Assembly: GCA_028386065.3 (NCBI GenBank)
Contig: JAKUCV010001844.1
Location: 264,014-328,013 of the forward strand
DNA: 64,000 nucleotides
Reading direction: 5' to 3'
Source of the DNA: Turnera subulata
Lineage: Eukaryota; Streptophyta; Magnoliopsida; Malpighiales; Passifloraceae
Numbering within the stretch: the stretch's first letter is position 1; each line of letters begins with the position of its first letter. This document shows positions 52,561 to 63,010 of the stretch, piece by piece. Position numbers and translations under genes: made by a program. The notes beneath the pieces are model-generated. The model searched no databases. It saw only the letters and a program-made list of their open reading frames with translations, and was not told the DNA's origin.

Positions 52561-53166
52561 CGAAGAAGAAGGACGGGAAGCGTGAAACAATAGCAGGTTT
52601 AAAGGGAGGAGGAAACTTGCGTGGAAGATTCGCGAGAGTAGCTAGTGGGAGAGAGAGAGAGAGAAAAGGGAAGAATAAAAATTGCTTTGCAATTAACGAA
52701 TTCGTAAAAACCGCGTGCGGGGCTTGGCTGTTTTTATACTTTTTTAATATTCGTCGCCTAAGTTGTGTTTTTACTTTGCTGCTCTTTTTTATCTATATTA
52801 TCTATTAAACCATGAAGACATAAAAACACCAAAACAGCGAAACATGCGAAACTATTAAAATACTTTTTATTAATTAAATCACAATATATTATTTTTCCTG
52901 CCTTTCTTTCTCTGTACAACAAAAGCACAATACTATAATACAATTACAATTATAATCTATATCTATATCTATATCTATATCTATATTTATATCTATCTAT
53001 CTATATCTATACTTACTATATATAAAAGCACGAACGCAGTGAAACACGAAACAACCGAAAATACAGATATAACCCTATTTAATAATAATAATAATAAAAT
53101 ACTATCTACAAAAGCATGAAGACAGGAAAATACCAAAATAGCGAAACGTGCGAAACTTCTAAAATA
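52561..53166. other. RING gene upstream region and AT-rich tandem units
   Basis: About 52561-52790 is upstream of the RING gene. From about 52800 a unit of about 300 bp (GAAGACATAAAAACACCAAA, then GCGAAAC, then ATTATTTTTCCTGCC, then a (TATCTA)n run 52959-53010, then TATATATAAAAGCACGAAC) begins. A second unit starts at about 53100 and is interrupted by the Ty3 element at 53172, resuming at 62345. Confidence 0.55.
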
Positions 53167-53171
53167 CCTTT
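53167..53171 (+). repeat. Target-site duplication CCTTT (left copy)
   Basis: It matches 62345-62349. Confidence 0.92.
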
Positions 53172-56100
53172 TGAAACGCCCCGACCCGTATTTACCATAC
53201 ACAGTAAACACGTGCCGGAACTGTGATGACCCAACCAAAATAAGCCCAGCATACAGTATATAAAACAATAAACTGGCCAACAACCCAATATCAAAACTGA
53301 AAACTGGCCCTTCGGCCCAACAAGGAACTCATCACTCGAACCCCGGGGACATCAACAACAACAACTATCCGGCCCAATGGCCCAATTACAACATATGCAC
53401 AGCAGAAAACTCAACAATAGGCACAGCGAAGACTTATGACTCACATGACAACATATGCAAAGCCCAATGCAACTAATGGATCCGAGTCCTGTCCGAGGGT
53501 ACGCTTCAGCTTGCCCTGTACGTTCCTGCACTACAAACAACTCATCCTACGGGATGAAACCCCGCAGGCGAGGGGTCAGTCCGAAGCGCTCACCGACGAA
53601 AGATAAACAGAGATATATAATCAACCGTAATACTTTCGAAGTAATACAACCATCAAACAGAAGAATCTAACACATACAACACGACAGAGGAATCCAACAA
53701 CAAACAGCACAACAGAGGAATCTTACTAGATCATATCAAGGCCAAGACCAAAAGAATAATTATTATCAATTCCAATTTTATCTTCCGGGCCCCTGTCACT
53801 GGATAAGCTAGGGTCGTACCAGGTTATCAATTAATTCCGGATGCCAGGTCAAAGAACCATACCATATCTTACTATACCGGGACCACGTCCCAAAACCGGA
53901 TATTTGGTATATCCAAACCACTGGGTATTCGGTATACCCCAACCACAGGCATCAACATGCCAACCAGATATTCGGTATATCCGAACCACTGGGTATTCGG
54001 TATACCCCAACTACAGGCATCAACATGCCAACCGGATATTCGGTATATCCGAACCACTGGGTATTTGGTATACCCTAACCACAAGCACCAACATGCCAAC
54101 CAAATCAAGTAACCAAACCAAGTAACCGACCATAGCATCCCAGAATTAATTTTCAAACCATCGGGTCGTACCACTACCTCCCACATATATCATCATCTCA
54201 TATCAATTCCAACTTCCAATTTCCAATTTCCATTTCTCAATTATCCACAGTCAATAGTTTATTCCAATTATCCAATTCCCTATTAGCTCAAGTTACACAA
54301 CAGACCAATCCTTCAACAGTTTCATAACATCAGTTACTCAGTCCAACATCAATCACAACACAGTATCCAATAAACCAACAACAGTCATACAGCGGTTCAG
54401 TCAAGCAAATCAACATCATAGCAACAACAACAACAATAACTATAGCAGCCAAATACCCAACACAATTCCATATTACCAAGTATCCATCAACAATACATAT
54501 AACACCAATTATTCACAATTAACAGTTCATCACAATATCCACACGACCAATAGCACAATCCAACAACAGCAACATCAATAACCATAACAGTCAAATATCC
54601 AACAATGACCCTCTCAGTAGTTCATTCAAACAACAAAACACATAATTATCCACATTGACCAGTCCATCATTATTCTCAACACAATATCACAAATCCAATA
54701 TCACAGTCTAACATCAACAACAACGACAACATCATAGCAGTCAATCAACCAACAGTAATCATCTCAGTAGTTCAATCAAGCAACAAAACAAACACAGTAT
54801 TACGGGCACATATCAAGGGTTATCCATCCTCACCTTGGCCGATTACTCAACTCCGAAAATAATGACCGGTCCAACGCCGGCTCCTCGGGAAACTGTCCGA
54901 TTTCCAAACCTATACAACAAAACCATACATACACATGAATGCACTTAATCGGTATACTATGATGCCCAAACTGCGAAATATACCCATCCCGGTTACATAT
55001 CTTTTATTATTTCCATTTACCGAAAATATTTTACCGTACGTATTTCCGAATATAATTTCGGTACCATACTTTAATTAAAATTCTATTTAAAATACTTTCA
55101 TAAAATAATTATAATTTTCCAAAATAATAATCTCCATAATTTTTTTTGGAAATTATAACATATGTATATATTTTCCAGACAATTATATTATCAAAATAAT
55201 TACTTTATTTATATTTATAAAATTACTATGTATTTATATTCCTTAGAAAATAGATGTATTCCATATACCCTTTTTTCCAGACTATAGATATATATATATA
55301 TATATATAAGTTTTATTATTATTGTCCTTTCTCCTAACGTATTGATCATATATATGTTTTTCATAATTATTTTCCCAAAACATTAACTATAGTATATTTC
55401 CCAAAAGCTAAAATTACAACTTATCATTTTCCTCAAAATATACATATATATATGTTTTCCAGAGTTATTATCTTAATTTTATTATTATTATTATTTGTTT
55501 TTATTATTTTTAAAAGGACTGGCCGTGAACAGTGCCTGACTGGGCCGTACAGAGTGCTAAGCTCAGGCCCACCCAGGGCCAGGCTCAAGCCCATGTGCAG
55601 GACCAAGCCCACTGCCTCACAGCCCACTAAGCCCAAGTTCAAACACAGCCCCAATCTCGCGGGTCGACCCGACCCGTCCCTTCACAAACAGGTCGTCACC
55701 CTTACCTTCGTATGCAGGTGGCGGCGCGGCAGAACGAGGCGGCGATGCAGGCGGCACATCGGGACGGCAGCAGCAGCAAGGGTGGCGTGCAGGGGAGGCG
55801 TGGCGCGGCGGCATCGTGCTGCAGCTGTGGTGGTTGCCGCAGCAAGGAAGAGACGATGTCGGATCCAAACGGAATGGCCGTCGGGTCCCCGGCTATGTCC
55901 GGCGCGTCGTGCGGCGAGGGCGGGCGGCGATGGCTGCGTTACGTCGGCGACAACGAGAGGGAGCCGTCGGTGTGGGTGGTGCCGGTCGTGGTGGAGGTGG
56001 TGGTGAGGTGATGTGGCCGGCCGGTCTTCCTCTACCCACTGCTTTTCCTTTTTTTTTTTCTTCTTTTTTTTTCTTATTTTTTTTCCTTCTCTTCTATTTT

Positions 56101-56559
56101 TCTTTTCCGGTTCCCCTCTCTTCTCTTTTCTCTCCCTCTTTTTCTTTTTCTACTCTCTTTTTTTCTCTTCTTTCTTTTCCTTCTTTTTTTTTCTTCTCTT
56201 CCTCCCTTCTGCATCTTCACCGGCTTTAAGCTGTTTTTCTTTTTTTTTACTATTCCACTTGTGAATCAATAATGAAATTCGTCCGCATTACGGGCGAGTC
56301 CGGTCCGGACCAGAAAATAACAGATACCCCTTAGTTATTTTTCCGGTGTGATTTTCCGAGAAATTCCGAAACCCGAAAAATACCAACATAGTTCTGAAAA
56401 ATCCACGGGAAAATCACGAGCGCGGGAAAACCCTCGGTTTCGAAAAAACGACTCCCGATTTACCTTGAATTAATTATCCAAGATTAATTCAACATAAATC
56501 ACGGTAAAAAGACTTCTACAGTCCCGGTAAAAATCAAAAATTTTACCCGGGCTGTTACA
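53172..56559 (-). repeat. 3' LTR of copy B (3.4 kb)
   Basis: Plus strand TGAAACGCCCC to GGGCTGTTACA. It carries a hairpin array (53879-54097), the motif CCAATTTTATCTTCCGGGCC near 53770, an exon-like island (54834-54909) between splice-like signals, a second donor-like site (minus strand GAAGGTAAGG near 55707) and a long pyrimidine tract (about 56040-56215). It is about 70 bp shorter than the other LTR near 54265, where a CAATTATCC-flanked block is deleted. Confidence 0.92.
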
Positions 56560-56600
56560 GTCTACCCCCCTTAAAAAGAATTTCGTCCCCAAAATTCCGT
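56560..56600 (-). other. Polypurine motif of copy B
   Basis: On the minus strand: ATTTTGGGGACGAAATTC then AAGGGGGGTAGAC before the LTR; nearly the same as 11783-11818. Confidence 0.85.
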
Positions 56601-56667
56601 CTTATCTGTGGGTCCTACCACGATAAGCTTCTGGCACACTCGGCCAGGTGTCCAACCTCAACGCGAT

Positions 56668-56693
56668 ATGTCGCTTATACCCTTAAGCGACAT
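56668..56693 (+). promoter_or_regulatory. 10-bp inverted repeat before antisense ORF1
   Basis: ATGTCGCTTA and TAAGCGACAT around a 6-base spacer, ending 10 bp before the TATA box. Copy A has the related CGCTTA/TAAGCG pair at about 36508-36523, with changes in both arms. It could be a protein-binding site or a hairpin. Confidence 0.55.
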
Positions 56694-56703
56694 CTCGTCC
56701 GCT

Positions 56704-56711
56704 TATAAATA
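56704..56711 (+). promoter_or_regulatory. TATA box of antisense ORF1 (copy B)
   Basis: TATAAATA, 35 bp before the ATG at 56746. Antisense to LTR transcription. The spacing leaves only a very short 5'UTR, and an upstream ATG lies at 56721. Confidence 0.55.
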
Positions 56712-56745
56712 CCAAACCTCATGACTGACATACTCACACACAGTC

Positions 56746-57123
56746 ATGGATTCTCCACTGAGATCTCGAACGACCTCAGACTCCGAGAACAACAGCTACA
56801 TCGACGGCACTGCTTTCCCGACAAGTTCCGATGAAGAACCCTCGAAGAAGCGATTCAAAACCAACATCATCGGCCTGAAGGAGCACATGGTGGTCTCCCC
56901 GAAACGACGGAAGAAACGTGCCAGCAAGAAGGCTGAAGATCGCAAGGGCAAGGCGGTAGCTGAGAGCAGCACTCCGCAGCAGAAACTGACGCAGCTGAAC
57001 GTCTCCCTGAAGAAGATCAGCTCGGCGGTGGCGCAGATCGAACTGGCGTGTGCGGAACTGTTCCCACACATGAAGAACGTCCAACAACTTGTAAAAGACC
57101 TAGAGAAGCAAGTAACTCCATAG
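56746..57123 (+). CDS. Antisense ORF1, small basic coiled-coil protein (copy B)
   Basis: An intact 125-residue ORF opposite to LTR transcription. Order: Ser/Thr/acidic residues 1-35, a basic cluster PKRRKKR at 52-58 as a likely nuclear signal, Lys/Glu-rich 59-75, and a C-terminal heptad-patterned helix from about 83 (VSLKKISSAVAQIELACAEL). The same length and no indels relative to 36578-36955; roughly 16 residues differ, and silent third-position changes are common, which suggests selection on the protein before the copies decayed. No family recognised. Poly-A-like AATAAATTTCC follows the stop. Confidence 0.78.
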   Translation: MDSPLRSRTTSDSENNSYIDGTAFPTSSDEEPSKKRFKTNIIGLKEHMVVSPKRRKKRASKKAEDRKGKAVAESSTPQQKLTQLNVSLKKISSAVAQIELACAELFPHMKNVQQLVKDLEKQVTP

Positions 57124-57846
57124 AGTACTTCTTCTCCGATGTAAAACCATATAAAATAAATTTCCTTTTAAAGTCAAAATCTCTTATGTGAAGAAATATT
57201 ATGTTAAACGGAAAATAAAACATCTCAAAGCAAAATAAGAATCAACTATAAGAATATAAAATCAAATTTAAAGAAATTAAAGACAAAACTCGTTTAACAA
57301 TTCAAAACAAAAAGAAATTAAAACCAAAACATGTTTTCATGAACGGTGCTCGTATCGGACGTGAACATCCTCGAATCACGAAACGTAACTCGCACAACTA
57401 ACGGTGTCGTCTGTCTCCCTCGTGGAAAAGACATCCATTAACTCACACGTACTGTGTCCCTCGAAAGAAACGATACCCACTTGTTCACAATTTCCGCATG
57501 AGCCAAAACATCTGTCTCGTCTCGTATCTCTCCACGATGTCCGAACAGCTATGAACTTGTCGCACATGCGCTCTACTCGAGGTGTGGTCCCATCCATCTG
57601 GCCTCAACGGTCACGGATGCATGTGATGAAAGATGCAAGAAAAATATAGAAAGGCCATAAAAAGAAAGGACAAGGTAGCCAGAGCAAAAGAAAATCATGT
57701 GATGGAAAAAGACTGAAAAACTCTGGCACGGTAGTCCGAAAAATGCGTAAAGTGACCAAGCAACGAGGCAATAAATGAAAGCGACGGTAAATTTTCAAAA
57801 AGCAAATCTTGAAAATCGAAAACAATAAACACGCTCCCCATAAGAG
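57124..57846 (+). other. Spacer between antisense ORFs (copy B)
   Basis: Poly-A-signal-like AATAAA sequence just after ORF1, then about 300 bp conserved with copy A without a consistent frame, then A-rich sequence. Confidence 0.5.
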
Positions 57847-57853
57847 TATAAAA
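57847..57853 (+). promoter_or_regulatory. TATA box of antisense ORF2 (copy B)
   Basis: TATAAAA, conserved at 37693-37699. The ATG follows 105 bp later, after an A/C-rich leader rich in CAA and ACAAAAC, typical of an efficiently translated plant 5'UTR. Confidence 0.65.
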
Positions 57854-57951
57854 GACGAAGCGGTGATGTGTAAATCATCAAAAGCATTAAAGCAAACAAA
57901 ACTCTCAGAAAACAAAACCACAACGTTCAAAACACCACACGTCGAAACACG

Positions 57952-58659
57952 ATGCTTGCTCCCTCATCAGTCTTCTTCGTCGAAGGTGCCAACCTAGGCA
58001 GAAGAAATCGTCTGGCCTACAGCATGGTCAACGAGCATGCTGAAGAGCTACCGAACGAGCTCGGCAGGATGCCACGCCTAGTCTTCGTCGACGAACTCTA
58101 CTCGTCGCGGTTCTTCGTCACTCCAATGGAAGAGGTGTTCTTCCTAGAGGATCGCGGCACTCTGAGGACATCCTACTACAGATCGGCAAACTCCGTGATG
58201 TTCTTCATCTCCGAAAGGCTTCAGGAGTTCAACCTGGAGTCCACTTGCCAAACTGTGGAGCAAGGTGCCTACTACCAGCTCTCGATGACGGCTCAGAGCA
58301 TGCCCAGAGTGACTCGGCTACCTTCAACCTGGCCAAAGGCACGACTACTGGTGTGGAACTGCAGAGGAGTTGCAAGACGTGCCCAGGAGTTCTCGCGTAC
58401 CCTGAGGGACTTGAAGAACCAATATAAGCCGAACATAGTTCTTCTGACGGAGACCCAATGGCAACCTCGAGACGATCACGGTCTCATCCCACTCCGATTC
58501 CCTCAAGCTAACCGATTCGAGATTCCTGGCCAGAATGACAGGGGCGGCATGTGGTTCTCGTGGAGCGACAGAGTCACGGTCAACATCAACAACGACCCCA
58601 AACAGTTTCCGTGTCAACGTCGTTCCAAATCGTTAAATGTATTTTCTTTATTTTTATAA
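57952..58659 (+). CDS. Antisense ORF2, novel domain fused to partial LINE-type endonuclease
   Basis: 235 residues. Residues 1-130 form a domain I do not recognise (SVFFVEGANLGRRNRLAYSM, VFFLEDRGTLRTSYYRSANS, VMFFISERLQEFNLES). Residues 131-210 resemble the start of the EEP endonuclease of plant LINEs: ARLLVWNCRGVARRAQEF with WNCRG at 135-139 (catalytic Asn), TLRDLKNQYKPNIVLLTETQ with the Glu at 167, and RGGMWFSWSDRVTV. The remaining EEP motifs (D-x-N, SDH) are absent, so it should not cut DNA. A one-base insertion near 58605 relative to copy A changes the last 20 or so residues. AT-rich poly-A-like sequence follows. It has its own TATA box. Function unknown. Confidence 0.75.
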   Translation: MLAPSSVFFVEGANLGRRNRLAYSMVNEHAEELPNELGRMPRLVFVDELYSSRFFVTPMEEVFFLEDRGTLRTSYYRSANSVMFFISERLQEFNLESTCQTVEQGAYYQLSMTAQSMPRVTRLPSTWPKARLLVWNCRGVARRAQEFSRTLRDLKNQYKPNIVLLTETQWQPRDDHGLIPLRFPQANRFEIPGQNDRGGMWFSWSDRVTVNINNDPKQFPCQRRSKSLNVFSLFL

Positions 58660-58898
58660 AATATCAAATATCAATGTAATATTTCCCTTTGTAATATCAA
58701 TATTATCAATATTAATAATATTTGTACTTTCGCTTATTTATGGCATCATTACCTCTTATGTGTATGTTCTGCGACAGCTGGCGTCCCTCGACTGGATCCA
58801 TAATGCACTAGCTAGATGATATAAAATAATAAACAACTGGAGCGAACCATGCAAACAAGACAACAAACACACAAAGACTGCCCAACAAGACCTAACGC

Positions 58899-58915
58899 CC
58901 GCTCCGCCACCAAAA
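58899..58915 (-). other. Primer binding site of copy B
   Basis: On the minus strand TTTTGGTGGCGGAGCGG, one base different from the inner gag-pol element. Confidence 0.82.
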
Positions 58916-61900
58916 TGAAACGCCCCAACCCGTATTTACCATACACAGTAAATACGTGCCGGAACTGTGACGACCCAACCAAAATAAGCCCAGCATACAG
59001 TATATAAAACAATAAACTGGCCAACAGCCCAATATCAAACTTGAAAACCGGCCCTTCGGCCCAACAAGGAACTCGTCACCCGAACCCCGGGGACATCAAC
59101 AACAACAACCATCCGGCCCAATGGCCCAATTACAACATATGCACAGCAGAAAACTCAACAATAGGCACAGCGGAAGACTTATGACTCACATGACAACATA
59201 TGCAAAGCCCAATGCAACTAATGGATCCGAGTCCTGTCCGAGGGTACGCTTCAGCTTGCCTTGTATGTTTCTGCACTACAAACAACTCATCCTACGGGAT
59301 GAAACCCCGCAGGCGAGGGGTCAGTCCGAAGCGCTCACCGACGAAAGATAAACAGAGATATATAATCAACCGTAATACTTTCGAAGTAATACAACCATCA
59401 AACAGAAGAATCTAACACATACAACACGACAGAGGAATCCAACAACAAACAGCACAACAGAGGAATCTTACTAGATCATATCAAGGCCAAGACCAAAAGA
59501 ATAATTATTATCAATTCCAATTTTATCTTCCGGGCCCCTGTCACTGGATAAGCTAGGGTCGTACCAGGTTATCAATTAATTCCGGATGCCAGGTCAAAGA
59601 ACCATACCATATCTTACTATACCGGGACCACGTCCCAAAACCGGATATTTGGTATATCCAAACCACTGGGTATTCGGTATACCCCAACCACAGGCATCAA
59701 CATGCCAACCGGATATTCAGGATATCTGAACCACTGGGTATTCGGTATACCCCAACTACAGGCATCAACATGCCAACCGGATATTCGGCATATCCAAACC
59801 ACTGGGTATTTGGTATACCCTAACCACAGGCATCAACATGCCAACCAAATCAAGTAACCAAACCCAAGTAACCGACCATAGCATCCCAGAATTAATTTTC
59901 AAACCATCGGGTCGTACCACTACCTCCCACATATATCATCATCTCATATCAATTCCAACTTCCAATTTCCAATTTCCATTTCTCAATTATCCACAGTCAA
60001 TAGTTTATTCCAATTATCCAATCACAACACTGTCTACCGTCAACAATCACAATATCCATAACAGTCAAACAATTATCCAATTCCCTATTAGCTCAAGTTA
60101 CACAACAGACCAATCCTTCAACAGTTTCATAACATCAGTTACTCAGTCCAACATCAATCACAACACAGTATCCAATAAACCAACAACAGTCATACAGCGG
60201 TTCAGTCAAGCAAATCAACATCATAGCAACAACAACAACAATAACCATAGCAGCCAAATACCCAACACAATTCCATATTACCAAGTATCCATCAACAATA
60301 CATATAACACCAATTATTCACAATTAACAGTTCATCACAATATCCACACGACCAATAGCACAATCCAACAACAGCAACATCAATAACCATAACAGTCAAA
60401 TATCCAACAATGACCCTCTCAGTAGTTCATTCAAACAACAAAACACATAATTATCCACATTGACCAGTCCATCATTATTCTCAACACAATATCACAAATC
60501 CAATATCACAGTCTAACATCAACAACAACGACAACATCATAGCAGTCAATCAACCAACAGTAATCATCTCAGTAGTTCAATCAAGCAACAAAACAAACAC
60601 AGTATTACGGGCACATATCAAGGGTTATCCATCCTCACCTTGGCCGATTACTCAACTCCGAAAATAATGACCGGTCCAACGCCGGCTCCTCGGGAAACTG
60701 TCCGATTTCCAAACCTATACAACAAAACCATACATACACATGAATGCACTTAATCGGTATACTATGATGCCCAAACTGCGAAATATACCCATCCCGGTTA
60801 CATATCTTTTATTATTTCCATTTACCGAAAATATTTTACCGTACGTATTTCCGAATATAATTTCGGTACCATACTTTAATTAAAATTCTATTTAAAATAC
60901 TTTCATAAAATAATTATAATTTTCCAAAATAATAATCTCCATAATTTTTTTTGGAAATTATAACATATGTATATATTTTCCAGACAATTATATTATCAAA
61001 ATAATTACTTTATTTATATTTATAAAATTACTATGTATTTATATTCCTTAGAAAATAGATGTATTCCATATACCCTTTTTTCCAGACTATAGATATATAT
61101 ATATATATATATAAGTTTTATTATTATTGTCCTTTCTCCTAACGTATTGATCATATATATGTTTTTCATAATTATTTTCCCAAAACATTAACTATAGTAT
61201 ATTTCCCAAAAGCTAAAATTACAACTTATCATTTTCCTCAAAATATACATATATATATGTTTTCCAGAGTTATTATCTTAATTTTATTATTATTATTATT
61301 TGTTTTTATTATTTTTAAAAGGACTGGGCCGTGAACAGTGCTAAGCTCAGGCCCACCCAGGGCCCAGGCTCAAGCCCATGTGCAGGACCAAGCCCACTGC
61401 CTCACAGCCCACTAAGCCCAAGTTCAAACACAGCCCCAATCTCGCGGGTCGACCCGACCCGTCCCTTCACAAACAGGTCGTCACCCTTACCTTAGTATGC
61501 AGGTGGCGGCGCGGCAGAACGAGGCGGCGATGCAGGCGGCACATCGGGACGGCAGCAGCAGCAACGGTGGCGTGCAGGGGAGGCGTGGCGCGGCGGCGTC
61601 GTGCTACAGCTGTGGTGGTTGCCGCAGCAAGGAAGAGACGACGTCAGATCCAAACGGAATGGTCGTCGGGTCCCCGGCTATGTCCGGCGCGTCGTGCGGC
61701 GAGGGCGGGCGGCGATGGCTGCGTTACGTCGGCGACAACGAGAGGGAGCCGTCGGTGTGGGTGGTGCCGGTCGTGGTGGAGGTGGTGGTGAGGTGATGTG
61801 GCCGGCCGGTCTTCCTCTACCCACTGCTTTTCCTTTTTTTTTTCTTCTTTTTTTTTTCTTATTTTTTTTCCTTCTCTTCTATTTTTCTTTTCCGGTTCCC

Positions 61901-62344
61901 CTCTCTTCTCTTTTCTCTCCCTTTTTTTCTTTTTCTACTCTCTTTTTTTCTCTTCTTTCTTTTCCTTCTTTTTTTTTTCTTCTCTTCCTCCCTTCTGCAT
62001 CTTCACCGGCTTTAACTGTTTTTCTTTTTTTTACTATTCCACTTGTGAATCAATAATGAAATTCGTCCGCATTACGGGCGAGTCCGGTCCGGACCAGAAA
62101 ATAACAGATACCCCTTAGTTATTTTTCCGGTGTGATTTTCCGAGAAATTCTGAAACCCGAAAAATACCAACTTAGTTCTGAAAAATCCACGGGAAAATCA
62201 CGAGCGCGGGAAAACCCTCGGTTTCGAAAAAACGACTCCCGATTTACCTTGAATTAATTACCCAAGATTAATTCAACAGTAAATCACGGTAAAAAGACTT
62301 CTACAGTCCCGGTAAAAATCAAAAATTTTACCCGGGTTGTTACA
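58916..62344 (-). repeat. 5' LTR of copy B (3.4 kb)
   Basis: Plus strand TGAAACGCCCC to GGGTTGTTACA. Very similar to 53172-56559 with few substitutions and a block of about 70 bp retained near 60020-60070. Hairpin array at about 59625-59850. The Thr/Asn/Gln-rich ORF at 59838-60386 is a by-product of CAA-rich repeats. Confidence 0.92.
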
Positions 62345-62349
62345 CCTTT
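62345..62349 (+). repeat. Target-site duplication CCTTT (right copy)
   Basis: It matches 53167-53171, and the interrupted AT-rich unit resumes here. Confidence 0.92.
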
Positions 62350-62513
62350 CATTAATTAAATCACCAAACATTATTTTTCCTGCCGCGTCTTCCTCTGCAC
62401 AATAAAAGCATAATATTGTAATACAATTTCTATATCTATATCTATCTATACTCTATATAAACGTACGAACACAGCGAAACGCGAAACAACCGAAAATACA
62501 AAAATAACCCTAT

Positions 62514-62557
<44 letters not shown>

Positions 62558-63010
62558 TAATATCTTTTATTTAATTGAAACGACATATCATACAATAATG
62601 AATGACATGTAGTTTCTATGTACTATATATAAAAGAACTAACTCAAACAATAGATGAAAATAAAAATAACTATACTTATATTAATAATAATATAAAATAT
62701 AAATTAATATTTTACTTTTATTTTACTACGAGGAACTATCAGATAACAATGAATGATATTTTTAGTTCTTATTATAACCAAGAAAATATGTAAAAATACT
62801 CCTACTAATTAGCATTACTCTTATTTTATTAAGACGAAACGCCATAATAATGACTGACATGTAATTTTATTCCTGGAGTCTACATCTCCATTTTGCTTTA
62901 GGGATGTCATCAAAGGTAAACCACGGTCCTCCAGGTGAGGACTTATGGTCAGGAAATTCAAATGGACCATTTGATCCAGTAGGGACTGTTCCTGACATGT
63001 GTGTGTTCCT
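62350..63010. other. AT-rich tandem unit continuation with (TAA)n
   Basis: It continues the 300-bp unit cut at 53171 (ATTATTTTTCCTGCC, TATATAAACGTACGAACACA, AACCGAAAATACAAAAATAA), followed by a (TAA)n run (62514-62559), then a further, more diverged stretch with CTATATATAAAAGAACTAAC at about 62622. No gene. Confidence 0.55.

Larger units (their letters stand above)
53172..62344 (-). mobile_element. Non-autonomous Ty3 element, copy B (complete)
   Basis: A 9.2-kb minus-strand element: 5' LTR 58916-62344, primer site 58899-58915, internal region 56560-58915, polypurine motif about 56560-56600, 3' LTR 53172-56559, CCTTT duplications. Ends, primer site and polypurine motif match the gag-pol chromovirus at 5623-14443. 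No gag-pol; two plus-strand ORFs instead. It must have been moved by enzymes of an autonomous relative. Confidence 0.93.

Noticed and set aside
55712..56011. Gly/Arg/Ala-rich ORFs at the start of LTR U3 (also 61497-61796)
   Set aside because: GC-rich LTR sequence open in several frames at once; on the strand opposite to LTR transcription; no motif beyond composition.
59838..60386. 182-residue Thr/Asn/Gln-rich ORF in the copy B 5' LTR
   Set aside because: Product of CAA/ATC-rich LTR sequence; broken in the other LTR of the same element at 54200-54600.
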